NCBI RefSeq assembly: GCF_003314995.1
Contig: NZ_QNRH01000001.1
Location: forward strand, 124,001-188,000
Length of the DNA: 64,000 nucleotides
Direction: 5' to 3'
From: Pseudochrobactrum asaccharolyticum
Lineage (GTDB): Bacteria; Pseudomonadota; Alphaproteobacteria; Rhizobiales; Rhizobiaceae
Part shown: positions 20,282 to 28,318 of the stretch, piece by piece
How positions within the stretch are numbered: position 1 is the first letter of the stretch
Layout of the letters: the number at the start of each line of letters is the position of its first letter
Position numbers and translations under genes: made by a program
Notes under the pieces: generated by a model
Told to the model about the DNA's origin: nothing
Database searches by the model: none
Seen by the model: the letters and a program-made list of their open reading frames with translations, nothing else

Positions 20282-21130
20282 ATGCTGCATCCGGCAAAGC
20301 TCGATGATCTTTTCGAAAAATATGATGTGATCTTCAGTGATGTATGGGGCGTATTGCATAATGGTGTTGAAGCCTATCGTCCGGCTGCAGATGCTTTGAA
20401 ACGTGCCCGCGAGGCTGGTGTGAAAGTGGTTTTGATTACCAATTCACCACGCCCTTTTCCCGGTGTAGCTGCTCAGATGGAAATGATGGGTATTACCAAT
20501 GAGAGCTATGACCAGATTGTCACTTCCGGTGATGTGACCCGTGATCTGATCGCTGCGGGTCCACGCAAAATCTATCATCTGGGACCTGAGCGCGAGCTGG
20601 CAATTTATGACGGGCTCGATGTTGAGCTGGTCGAGGAATACGAGGCGTCAGCTGTTGTATGCACCGGTCTGGTTGATGATGAAGTAGAAAAGCCGGAAGA
20701 TTATGCAGAAATGCTGCAACGTTTTCGTTCGCGCGATCTGCCGTTCATCTGCGCTAATCCTGACCTTATCGTTGAGCGTGGCACGCGTCTGATCTGGTGT
20801 GCCGGTGCATTGGCGCGTGATTATGGCCAGCTCGGCGGTCGCACGCTAATTGCCGGTAAACCGCATAATCCGATTTATGCTGCTGCCATGCAGGCTGCTG
20901 AAAAGCTGACTGGCAAGCCGGTTGATAAATCCCGTATTCTTGCCATTGGCGATGGTATGCTGACTGATGTGAAGGGCGCACAGAATTACGGCGTTGATGT
21001 GCTGTATATTTCCGGCGGTATTCACGCAGCGGAATATGTGGCTAAAGGTGAAGTCGATCACGACAAACTGCTGACATTCCTTGGCCGTCATGGTGAGGCA
21101 CCTGCCGCGGTTATGCGCTACTTGGTATAA
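20282..21130 (+). CDS. HAD-superfamily class IIA hydrolase (TIGR01459 type)
   Basis: A 282-residue phosphatase-like protein of the class IIA haloacid dehalogenase group (NagD-like). Motif I reads FSDVWGVLHNG, so the second Asp of the usual DxDG is Trp, as is normal for this alphaproteobacterial subfamily. Motif II is LITNSPRP, motif III includes AGKPHNPIY, and motif IV is ILAIGDGMLTDVKGA. The substrate is unknown. The start follows AAGGA at seven bases. It lies 51 bases upstream of ribF, an association I recall in Rhizobiales, which suggests but does not prove a link with flavin metabolism. Confidence 0.9.
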   Translation: MLHPAKLDDLFEKYDVIFSDVWGVLHNGVEAYRPAADALKRAREAGVKVVLITNSPRPFPGVAAQMEMMGITNESYDQIVTSGDVTRDLIAAGPRKIYHLGPERELAIYDGLDVELVEEYEASAVVCTGLVDDEVEKPEDYAEMLQRFRSRDLPFICANPDLIVERGTRLIWCAGALARDYGQLGGRTLIAGKPHNPIYAAAMQAAEKLTGKPVDKSRILAIGDGMLTDVKGAQNYGVDVLYISGGIHAAEYVAKGEVDHDKLLTFLGRHGEAPAAVMRYLV

Positions 21131-21181
21131 AAACGCAGACGCCGTGTAATTACCCTGAAACAAGTATCCTGAAACAAATTT

Positions 21182-22213
21182 ATGACCGCGATGCCTTCAG
21201 ATTTTGCTGCACAATCCGCCATCCTCCGTCTCACCTGTGGTGCAAACGGCAGTGAAACTTTGCCCGCGCATTTGCGCGGCGGTGTAGTGGCAATCGGCAA
21301 TTTTGACGGCGTGCATCGCGGCCATCAGGCAGTGCTTGAAAAAACCTTGCAACTGGCAAAAGAGCGCAATTGTGCTGCCGTTGTACTGACCTTTGAACCG
21401 CATCCGCGCAGTTTCTTTAATCCGGAACAGCCGGTTGACCGTCTGACAGATCCGCAGGAAAAAGCTGCAATTCTCGGTCTGCTTGGTTTTGACGTGGTGG
21501 TAGAGCAGGGCTTTGATGCGGATTTCTCTTGTCTGTCAGCGCAGGAATTTATCGATCAGGTATTGATTGAACGTCTGGGTGCATCAGAAGTCATTACCGG
21601 CGTTGATTTCCATTTTGGCAAAAAACGTCAGGGGAATCCGGCATTTTTACAGCAGGCCGGTGAAGTGCATGGTTTCGGTGTTACGCTGATTGAACCGTTT
21701 ACCGATGAGGGCGGTGAGGTGGTTTCCTCTTCCCGCATTCGCACCTGTCTGGCGGCAGGCGATGTGGTTGGTGCCGCAGGATTGCTCGGCTATCGCTACA
21801 CATTGGCGAATACGGTTATCCATGGCAAGCAGCTGGGACGCACCCTCGGCTTCCCGACAGCCAATATGGCACTGCCGGAGCAAACCAGTCTGAAACACGG
21901 CATTTATGCTGTTCGCTTCCGTCGTGCTGATGGTTCACTTTATGATGGTGTGGCCAGTTTCGGTCGCCGCCCGACTGTCGATAATGATGGTTGTGCGCTG
22001 CTGGAAACCTTTGTGTTTGATTTCTCAGCCGATCTTTACGGGGAGTTCTGCTCGGTTTCCTTCTTTGCTTACCTGCGCGGAGAAGAGAAATTTGATTCGC
22101 TCGATGCGCTGATGGTGCAGATGCGGCAGGATGAGGCCGAAGCCCGTGCGATTTTATCCGCTGTTCAGCCGCTTTCTCAGTTGGATTCTTATCTGACTTT
22201 CTCGAGAAGCTGA
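21182..22213 (+). CDS. ribF: Bifunctional riboflavin kinase / FAD synthetase
   Basis: Converts riboflavin to FMN and then FAD. The 343-residue product has an N-terminal nucleotidyltransferase domain (GNFDGVHRGHQAVL with the HxGH-like motif near residue 40-50, FEPHPRSFFNPEQP, TGVDFHFGKKRQGN) and a C-terminal kinase domain (VIHGKQLGRTLGFPTANM, GVASFGRRPTVDN, ETFVFDFSADLYG). The start could be the ATG at 21182 or 21191. It is probably cotranscribed with the upstream HAD gene. No flavin riboswitch precedes it, in contrast to ribH2 in this window. Confidence 0.96.
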   Translation: MTAMPSDFAAQSAILRLTCGANGSETLPAHLRGGVVAIGNFDGVHRGHQAVLEKTLQLAKERNCAAVVLTFEPHPRSFFNPEQPVDRLTDPQEKAAILGLLGFDVVVEQGFDADFSCLSAQEFIDQVLIERLGASEVITGVDFHFGKKRQGNPAFLQQAGEVHGFGVTLIEPFTDEGGEVVSSSRIRTCLAAGDVVGAAGLLGYRYTLANTVIHGKQLGRTLGFPTANMALPEQTSLKHGIYAVRFRRADGSLYDGVASFGRRPTVDNDGCALLETFVFDFSADLYGEFCSVSFFAYLRGEEKFDSLDALMVQMRQDEAEARAILSAVQPLSQLDSYLTFSRS

Positions 22214-22300
22214 ATAAACACGCTTCTTTAGAATATATTTACTGCTTTACTTGAAAAATGAACGCCTGTTTATTTGCTCATCTGTGTTCGGGGGCAGAAA

Positions 22301-23140
22301 GTGCGTTTGCGTAAAAAATATAATTATTCATGGATCGCTGGTCTGGCGCTGCTGCCTGCTGCATTTATTTCCAGCAATCCGGCTTTGGCAGAAACCGGTG
22401 GCAAGTCTTCCGGCCGTTATTTCTGGTCGGGTGACTGGTCTTTGACTGTCGGTGGTGACTTTTATCGTCAACCGCGTTTTACCGGCTCCAGCAAATATAT
22501 TTTGAGCGCACAGCCTTTGATTTCTTTCGGGCGTACGGGTGTTGCTGAACGCTTTTCTTCCCGCAATGACAATATTTCCTTCGCTCTGATGGATATGGAA
22601 GATTTTCGTGTGGGGCTCACCGGCGAATTTCTGATGGCGCGTGGCGGTAGTCAGGCCGATGGTCTGAAAGATGTACCATGGGGCGGTGAGGTTGGCGGCT
22701 TTATGGAGTTTTATCCGACAGACTGGTTCCGCATGCGTGCGGAGCTGCGTCACGGTATTCGGGCGCATAAGGGCATCGTCGGTGAACTGGCGGGTGATGC
22801 ATTTTACGATGTGACACCGGCTATCCGCGTTTCCGGCGGGCCAAGGGTGAACTTCGCTTCCAAGAAGTATTTAGACACTTATTACGGCATTAATGCCGAG
22901 GAATCAGTTGCCAGTGGCCTGTCGGTCTATGATCCTGACGGCGGTGGTATTTCTTCAGTCGGGTTGGGCGGTGCGGTAACATGGATGACCACCGATAAAA
23001 TCACGACCAGTCTCTATGCGGAATATTCCAATCTGCAAGGCAAAGCAGCCCGTTCCAGTCTGGTGAAAGAGCGTGGCTCGCGCAATCAGCTGGCAGTGGG
23101 TGTGTCGGCAACCTATCGCTTTGACTTCACTCTGGACTGA
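22301..23140 (+). CDS. MipA/OmpV family outer membrane protein
   Basis: A 279-residue outer membrane beta-barrel protein of the MipA/OmpV family; E. coli MipA is a scaffold between murein synthase and hydrolase. A signal peptide is visible (MRLRKKYNYSWIAGLALLPA, ending near NPALAETGG). The mature part shows alternating hydrophobic strands typical of the family: GDFYRQPRFTGSSKY, FRVGLTGEFLMARGG, VGGFMEFYPTDWFRMRAEL, GPRVNFASKKYLDTYYGI and the C-terminal strand QLAVGVSATYRFDFTLD. The GTG at 22301, preceded by CGGGGG, gives the cleanest signal peptide; a TTG at 22274 in the same frame is an alternative. It is transcribed alone. Confidence 0.88.
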   Translation: MRLRKKYNYSWIAGLALLPAAFISSNPALAETGGKSSGRYFWSGDWSLTVGGDFYRQPRFTGSSKYILSAQPLISFGRTGVAERFSSRNDNISFALMDMEDFRVGLTGEFLMARGGSQADGLKDVPWGGEVGGFMEFYPTDWFRMRAELRHGIRAHKGIVGELAGDAFYDVTPAIRVSGGPRVNFASKKYLDTYYGINAEESVASGLSVYDPDGGGISSVGLGGAVTWMTTDKITTSLYAEYSNLQGKAARSSLVKERGSRNQLAVGVSATYRFDFTLD

Positions 23141-23268
23141 TTGTTTGAGTAAAATTCCGGCAGTTTTGTAAAAGCATCGGCTTATTCAAGGTGAAAATCT
23201 GCCGGAAGGGCAAAGTTTATCCGTCTTGCCTCTTTATTCCGAGCGCTTGCATTGATAAAAGCACTGTC

Positions 23269-23340
23269 ATGATGAGACGATACTCAATATTTATAATGCC
23301 GCACTATGCTGGCCGAATTATTGGCCCGGCCTTTTCTTGA
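23269..23340 (+). CDS. Possible leader peptide of ileS, 23 residues
   Basis: A short frame that starts ATG ATG AGA CGA and ends TTT TCT TGA. Four of its 23 codons are isoleucine: two ATA and an adjacent ATT ATT pair. The ATT pair lies in the loop of a terminator-like hairpin (23311-23338) upstream of ileS. This is the layout expected for ribosome-mediated attenuation by isoleucine shortage. Against it, there is no good ribosome binding site before the ATG (GATAAAAGCACTGTC), and the frame is short enough to arise by chance. Treat it as a hypothesis. Confidence 0.3.
   Translation: MMRRYSIFIMPHYAGRIIGPAFS
23311..23338 (+). terminator. Terminator-like hairpin in the ileS leader
   Basis: GGCCG and CGGCC form a five-bp stem around an 11-base loop, followed by TTTTCTT. 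It may end the mipA transcript, whose stop is about 170 bases upstream, or act as an attenuator for ileS, whose start is 165 bases downstream. Confidence 0.5.
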
Positions 23341-23397
23341 AGCCTGATCAGAGAGTTCAGGGGGAAAGGTCCGGGAAGAATAGCTGACATCCTGAGA

Positions 23398-23481
23398 TGC
23401 CGGAGCATGGCTGCCGCCTCAGGGATTATTTTTCGAGACTGCCTGCCTGAGCGCAGCATAATGCCGTGATATGCTCCGGCA
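23398..23481 (+). other. Long hairpin just upstream of ileS
   Basis: TGCCGGAGCAT (23398-23408) pairs perfectly with ATGCTCCGGCA (23471-23481). Inside, CTGCCGCCTCAG can pair imperfectly with CTGAGCGCAG. The base of the structure ends 22 bases before the ileS ATG, so it would lie in the 5' untranslated region. A role in regulation is inferred only from position. Confidence 0.5.
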
Positions 23482-23503
23482 GTCCAACTGATAGCTTAAG
23501 ATA

Positions 23504-26410
23504 ATGACCGCTGAAAAAATCGACTATTCAAAAACGCTGAATCTGCCGCAGACCGACTTTCCAATGCGTGCGAGCCTGCCACAGCGCGAGCCGCTGCTGG
23601 TTGCCCGCTGGGAAGAGATGAATCTCTATAAAAAACTGCGTGAAGATGCCAAAGATCGCCCGCTTTGGGTGCTGCATGACGGCCCTCCATACGCAAACGG
23701 CAATATTCATATCGGCCATGCACTGAACAAGACGCTGAAAGATGTGATCACCCGTTCGTTCCAGATGCGCGGCTTCAACTCCAACTATGTGCCGGGTTGG
23801 GACTGCCACGGCCTGCCGATCGAATGGAAGATCGAAGAAAAATACCGCGCTAAAGGCCAGAACAAGGACGAAGTGCCGATCAACGAATTCCGCAAAGAAT
23901 GCCGTGAATTCGCGGAAGGCTGGATCAAAGCGCAGACTGAAGAATTCAAGCGTCTGGCGATCACCGGTGATTTTGAACAGCCATACACCACAATGAACTT
24001 CCGTGCGGAAGCGCGCATTGCCGGTGAATTACTGAAATTTGCCCGTACTGGTCAGTTATATCGCGGCTCCAAGCCGGTGATGTGGTCGGTCGTTGAGCGC
24101 ACCGCGCTGGCGGAAGCCGAAGTTGAATATCACGATGTTGAATCGGATATGATCTGGGTGAAGTTCCCTGTTACTAATGTGGCCGAACTGGCGGACGCGC
24201 ATGTGGTGATCTGGACAACCACACCTTGGACAATTCCGGGCAACCGTGCGATCGCTTATTCGCCGAAAGTTTCTTACGGCCTTTACGAAGTAACCGGCGC
24301 TGAAAATACCTTTGGTCCGCAGGCTGGTGAAAAGCTGATCTTCGCAGACAATCTGGCTGAAGATTGCTTCAAAAAAGCCAAGCTGACATTTAGCCGTTTG
24401 CGTGATGTTTCGGTTGAACAGCTTCATGGCATGACAGCTGCGCACCCGCTGAAAGGCTTCGGCGGTGGTTATGAATTCGTCGTGCCGCTGGTTTCCGGTG
24501 ATCACGTTACCGATGATGCCGGTACAGGTTTCGTCCACACTGCACCAAGCCATGGTCGTGAAGACTTTGAAGCATGGATGGATGCGGCACGCGAACTTGA
24601 AGCACGTGGTATCAACCCGGCCATTCCTTTCCCTGTTGATGATGCAGGCTTCTACACCTCTGATGCACCGGGTTTTGGTCCTGACCGTGAAGGCGGTGCT
24701 GCACGCGTTATCGACGATAACGGTAAGAAGGGTGACGCTAACGAAGCTGTCATCAAAGAACTGATCGCCCGCGATCTGCTCTTTGCCCGTGGTCGTATGA
24801 AACACTCATATCCGCATTCATGGCGCTCGAAAAAACCGATCATCTTCCGCAATACGCCACAGTGGTTTGTCTATATGGACAAAGAACTTGGTGATGGCAC
24901 CACGCTGCGTTCCCGCGCGCTCAACGCGATTGATGATACACGCTTTGTACCGGCAGCAGGTCAGAACCGTCTGCGTGCCATGATCGAAAACCGTCCGGAT
25001 TGGGTGCTGTCGCGTCAGCGCGCATGGGGTGTGCCAATCTGCGTATTCGCAAGCGAAGACGGCGCAGTTCTGGTTGATGAAGCTGTAAACGAGCGCATTC
25101 TGACAGCCTTTGAGGTTGAGGGCGCGGATGCATGGTTTGCGGAAGGTGCTCGTGAGCGCTTCCTCGGTAATCGCGCGAATGAACCTTGGGAACAGGTTAC
25201 CGACATTCTCGACGTTTGGTTCGATAGCGGTTGTACCCATGTGTTTACACTAGAAGATCGCCCTGATCTGAAATGGCCTGCCGATCTGTATCTGGAAGGC
25301 TCTGATCAGCATCGCGGCTGGTTCCATTCGTCCTTGCTGGAAAGCTGCGGAACCCGTGGCCGCGCACCTTATAATGCAGTGCTGACCCATGGCTTCACTA
25401 TGGACGAGCACGGCAAGAAAATGTCGAAGTCGCTCGGCAATACGGTGCTGCCACAGGATATCATCAAAGAATCAGGTGCGGATATTCTGCGCCTCTGGGT
25501 GATGACATCCGATTATTGGGAAGATCAGCGTCTGGGCAAAAGCATCATCCAGACCAATATCGACTCCTATCGTAAGCTGCGTAACACCATCCGCTGGATG
25601 CTTGGTACACTTGCACATGATGAAGGCGAAGAGGTGGCTTATGCCGATCTGCCGGAACTCGAAAAGCTGATGTTGCATCGCCTGAGCGAGTTGGATGAGC
25701 TGGTTCGCAACGGCTATGACAGCTTTGAATTCAAGCGCATCACCCGTGCTCTGATCGACTTTACCAATATCGAATTGTCGGCCTTCTATTTCGATATCCG
25801 TAAGGATGCACTGTATTGCGATGCGCCTTCGAGCCTGCGCCGTAAGGCGGCACTTCAGACTGTGCGTCACCTGTTCGATAATATCGTGACATGGCTGGCA
25901 CCAATGCTGCCGTTCACCACGGAAGAAGCATGGCTGGATCGTTACAAAGATGCCGTTTCCGTGCATCTGGAACAGTTCCGCACCATTCCGGCTGAATGGA
26001 ATGATCCGGTTCTGGCCGCCAAATGGGACAAGGTGCGCGATGTGCGCCGCGTTGTCACCGGTGCTCTGGAACTGGAACGTGCGGATAAGCGCATTGGTTC
26101 GTCGCTGGAAGCAGCACCTGTGGTGCATATTACAGATGCATCGCTGGTATCGGCGGTTCAGGGTCTGGATCTGGCGGAAATCTGCATCACCAGTGATATC
26201 ACAGTGAGTGATCAGCCGGCAGCCGGTGAAGCCTTTGTTCTGAGTGATGTGAAAGGCGTTGCGGTTGTGTCAGCTAAGGCAACCGGTACCAAATGTGCCC
26301 GTTCATGGCGTTATACGCAGGATGTTGGTAGTGATTCTGCCTATCCGGATGTATCTGCGCGTGATGCGGCAGCATTGCATGAGTTGAAAGCACTCGGACG
26401 TCTGGATTGA
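23504..26410 (+). CDS. ileS: Isoleucyl-tRNA synthetase
   Basis: Charges tRNA-Ile with isoleucine. The 968-residue class I synthetase has the HIGH motif ([16 protein letters not shown], residues about 61-76), the editing domain ([32 protein letters not shown]), the KMSKS loop ([13 protein letters not shown] near residue 640) and the anticodon-binding domain (FDSGCTHVF precedes; [19 protein letters not shown] follows). The C-terminal zinc ribbon looks degenerate: KCARSW keeps one Cys of the usual pair, and no second CxxC follows. The preceding 363 bases hold a leader with inverted repeats and a short isoleucine-rich frame. The gene is monocistronic as far as can be seen. Confidence 0.97.
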   Translation: MTAEKIDYSKTLNLPQTDFPMRASLPQREPLLVARWEEMNLYKKLREDAKDRPLWVLHDGPPYANGNIHIGHALNKTLKDVITRSFQMRGFNSNYVPGWDCHGLPIEWKIEEKYRAKGQNKDEVPINEFRKECREFAEGWIKAQTEEFKRLAITGDFEQPYTTMNFRAEARIAGELLKFARTGQLYRGSKPVMWSVVERTALAEAEVEYHDVESDMIWVKFPVTNVAELADAHVVIWTTTPWTIPGNRAIAYSPKVSYGLYEVTGAENTFGPQAGEKLIFADNLAEDCFKKAKLTFSRLRDVSVEQLHGMTAAHPLKGFGGGYEFVVPLVSGDHVTDDAGTGFVHTAPSHGREDFEAWMDAARELEARGINPAIPFPVDDAGFYTSDAPGFGPDREGGAARVIDDNGKKGDANEAVIKELIARDLLFARGRMKHSYPHSWRSKKPIIFRNTPQWFVYMDKELGDGTTLRSRALNAIDDTRFVPAAGQNRLRAMIENRPDWVLSRQRAWGVPICVFASEDGAVLVDEAVNERILTAFEVEGADAWFAEGARERFLGNRANEPWEQVTDILDVWFDSGCTHVFTLEDRPDLKWPADLYLEGSDQHRGWFHSSLLESCGTRGRAPYNAVLTHGFTMDEHGKKMSKSLGNTVLPQDIIKESGADILRLWVMTSDYWEDQRLGKSIIQTNIDSYRKLRNTIRWMLGTLAHDEGEEVAYADLPELEKLMLHRLSELDELVRNGYDSFEFKRITRALIDFTNIELSAFYFDIRKDALYCDAPSSLRRKAALQTVRHLFDNIVTWLAPMLPFTTEEAWLDRYKDAVSVHLEQFRTIPAEWNDPVLAAKWDKVRDVRRVVTGALELERADKRIGSSLEAAPVVHITDASLVSAVQGLDLAEICITSDITVSDQPAAGEAFVLSDVKGVAVVSAKATGTKCARSWRYTQDVGSDSAYPDVSARDAAALHELKALGRLD

Positions 26411-26419
26411 TAATGAATT

Positions 26420-26560
26420 TGCGGCAATCACCTTTAGAGCGCTGTGCGTCCTTTCGGGCGCACAAAGGTCGCTCTAAATAATTGAATCTACGTATCGGTC
26501 CAAAAAATGTTCCGATTTTTGGATCGATACGTTAACAAACAATTATCAGTGATTGCCGCA
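26420..26560. repeat. Nested palindromic intergenic element
   Basis: A 141-base element directly after ileS. Outer arms TGCGGCAATCAC (26420-26431) and GTGATTGCCGCA (26549-26560) are a perfect 12-bp inverted repeat. They enclose two hairpins. The first is TTAGAGCG...CGCTCTAA (26434-26477) with TGTGCG-CC/GG-CGCACA inside. The second has 17-base arms at 26490-26506 and 26516-26532 that pair with only one G-T wobble. Together they could fold as a three-way junction. The inner wording resembles palindromic repeats dispersed in many Rhizobiales genomes. It may also terminate ileS transcription. No gene is present in 26411-26725. Confidence 0.8.
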
Positions 26561-26725
26561 TATTTTCTGCCGTGCTAAGGCACTGCATTGAAATATTTTG
26601 TCGGCAGTGAAAATCTGCGGTCATGCCTTGGAGTTGCCGGAAAGAGCGGATAACGCCATAATGGTGTGAAGTTTATTGTAGTTGTGGTTGGGTAATCTGG
26701 CCGAATACGGATAAAAGTGGTGCTC

Positions 26726-27394
26726 ATGAAGATTGAAGGACGCATTCTCGCTTTCGCAACAGTGCTGGCCAGTTTAGGGCTTGCCGGTTGCGTGTCCGAT
26801 CCGACCTATGGAACAGGCAAGTCAGCCAGCTCACAATTGCTGGATGATATGTCGTCGATTGCTACAATCGGCCCGAAATCGAAGAGCGGTATTGAGTATA
26901 AGCCGCGTCCTGATCTGGTAAAGCCGGTTGCAGGACAGAAAGAAAACCTGCCGCAGCCACAGCAGAGCGTTGCCAGTGCCGGTGATCCTTCATGGCCGGA
27001 ATCGCCGGAAGAGCGCCGTAAGCGTCTGCGTTCAGAAATTGAAGCAAACCGCGATAATCCGAATTTCGTTTCGCCGATTGCGCCGGATAGCCCGAGCGAT
27101 TTCACACCGCGTCGCCAGATTCTGCCAAGCGGTTCCAGCCGTCGTGAAGAATATGCAGCCCGTAATTCGGTTGCAGATCCGGCTGCTGTTGCTGCTGCCA
27201 AGCAGGCACAGAAAGATCGTTCCGGTGGTTCTGCGACACAGCGTAAATATCTGAGTGAACCACCAATCAGCTATCGTAAGCCTGAAGCTTCTGCAACAGC
27301 CGGTGAATTGGGTGAAGACGAGGCGAAAAAAGAACGTCGCCGTAAGGCCGAAGCCACCGGCTCAAAGAGCTGGCGCGATACGCTCGGTCTCTGA
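26726..27394 (+). CDS. Predicted lipoprotein of unknown function
   Basis: A 222-residue protein with a lipoprotein signal: MKIEGRILAFATVLASLGLA then GC, where LAGC is the lipobox and the Cys would be residue 22. The mature part is polar and low in complexity, rich in Pro, Ser, Arg and Lys, with SWPESPEERRKRLRSEIEAN as the most structured stretch and a Lys/Arg-rich end. No enzymatic motif is seen. It resembles conserved lipoproteins of unknown role in Brucella-like bacteria. The frame is open from a GTG at 26717, but the ATG at 26726 gives the normal signal peptide. It probably anchors to the inner or outer membrane facing the periplasm. Confidence 0.8.
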   Translation: MKIEGRILAFATVLASLGLAGCVSDPTYGTGKSASSQLLDDMSSIATIGPKSKSGIEYKPRPDLVKPVAGQKENLPQPQQSVASAGDPSWPESPEERRKRLRSEIEANRDNPNFVSPIAPDSPSDFTPRRQILPSGSSRREEYAARNSVADPAAVAAAKQAQKDRSGGSATQRKYLSEPPISYRKPEASATAGELGEDEAKKERRRKAEATGSKSWRDTLGL

Positions 27395-27410
27395 TTTTCT
27401 AAATATTATA

Positions 27411-27443
27411 AAAAAGCCGCAGTTGATAAAACTGCGGCTTTTT
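27411..27443. terminator. Bidirectional terminator between the lipoprotein gene and tadA
   Basis: AAAAAGCCGCAGTT and AACTGCGGCTTTTT form a perfect 14-bp stem with a five-base loop. The two convergent genes end on either side; the right arm touches the tadA stop. Confidence 0.9.
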
Positions 27444-27985
27444 TATTTGCGCTTTTCTTTAAAGAAATCGCGGAGCAGGGCTGTCGCTTCCGCTTCACCG
27501 ATGCCGGAATAAACATCCGGTGCATGGTGGCATGTCGGCTGGCTGTAGAAGCGGGGGCCATATTCCACGCCGCCGCCTTTCGGATCGCTTGAAGCATAAT
27601 AGAGCCTGCGGATACGGGCGAAGGAAATTGCTGCCGCGCACATCGCACAAGGTTCCAGCGTCACATAGAGATCGCACTCGCCCAGCCGCTCATTCTGCAA
27701 CACCTCACAGGCCATGCGAATAGCCAGCACTTCCGCATGAGCCGTCGGGTCATTGATTTCACGGGTACGGTTGCCGGCGCGGGCGATGATCTGATTTTTG
27801 CGCGTAATAACGGCACCAATCGGCACTTCACCACGGGCACCAGCAGCGCGCGCTTCTTCCATGGCAATCTGCATGGGTGTTTGTGATTTGCTCACAGTGC
27901 TTTGCTTTGCCTTTTCCGCAGCAGGTTTTTGCGGATTTTCGCTGTTCAGGCCACCGGAAGCGCTGCCAGTTGCGTTTTTTTGCAT
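27443..27985 (-). CDS. tadA: tRNA-specific adenosine deaminase
   Basis: Deaminates adenosine 34 of tRNA-Arg(ACG) to inosine. The 180-residue product has the zinc-binding deaminase motifs: HAE (NDPTAHAEVLAIRMA) with the catalytic Glu, and PCAMCAAAISFARI with the two zinc cysteines. The first 37 residues before MQIAMEEARAAGARGEVPIG are polar and absent from the typical enzyme as I recall it. A start inside, at the Met of MQIAMEEA, would give 143 residues, but no ribosome binding site is seen there, while AAAGG lies upstream of 27985. Confidence 0.93.
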   Translation of the reverse strand: MQKNATGSASGGLNSENPQKPAAEKAKQSTVSKSQTPMQIAMEEARAAGARGEVPIGAVITRKNQIIARAGNRTREINDPTAHAEVLAIRMACEVLQNERLGECDLYVTLEPCAMCAAAISFARIRRLYYASSDPKGGGVEYGPRFYSQPTCHHAPDVYSGIGEAEATALLRDFFKEKRK

Positions 27986-28318
27986 AATGTGCGGCAGCCT
28001 TTCAGATATTTTGCTCGCAAGCTTGAAGATGATTTGTTAGAGCGTAACTTTAATAAGGTGTGTAGCATAAGAGCTGCGCTGCAATAATGTCAGCTTTATC
28101 CTAAATTTTGCCAAACCGGAATGGTTTAGCATCGCGCATATCCGGTGAAATTGCATTGGCGGTTTTACAGGAGGCAATGCAAAAGAGCAAAGAGATGGAG
28201 CAATTCGGGTGATGCCGTTTTCAACGGAATTGCTTTGATTTTGCGGCAGGGCTTTCCGCAACCTGATTTTCTATATTTGATTGCCGGGCACAAATGCCGG
28301 TGAAAGGCTGATATTCTG
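27986..28318. other. Divergent intergenic region
   Basis: About 330 bases between tadA (minus) and the pseudouridine synthase gene (plus). It should hold both promoters. I see no RNA gene, repeat or convincing reading frame. Confidence 0.45.

Noticed and set aside
23141-23503. A T-box riboswitch upstream of ileS
   Set aside because: T-boxes are mainly a Gram-positive feature, and the conserved T-box sequence was not seen.
24056-24805. A 249-codon frame antisense to ileS
   Set aside because: It lies entirely within ileS, has no ribosome binding site or domain, and its Cys/His-rich wording is typical of a shadow frame.
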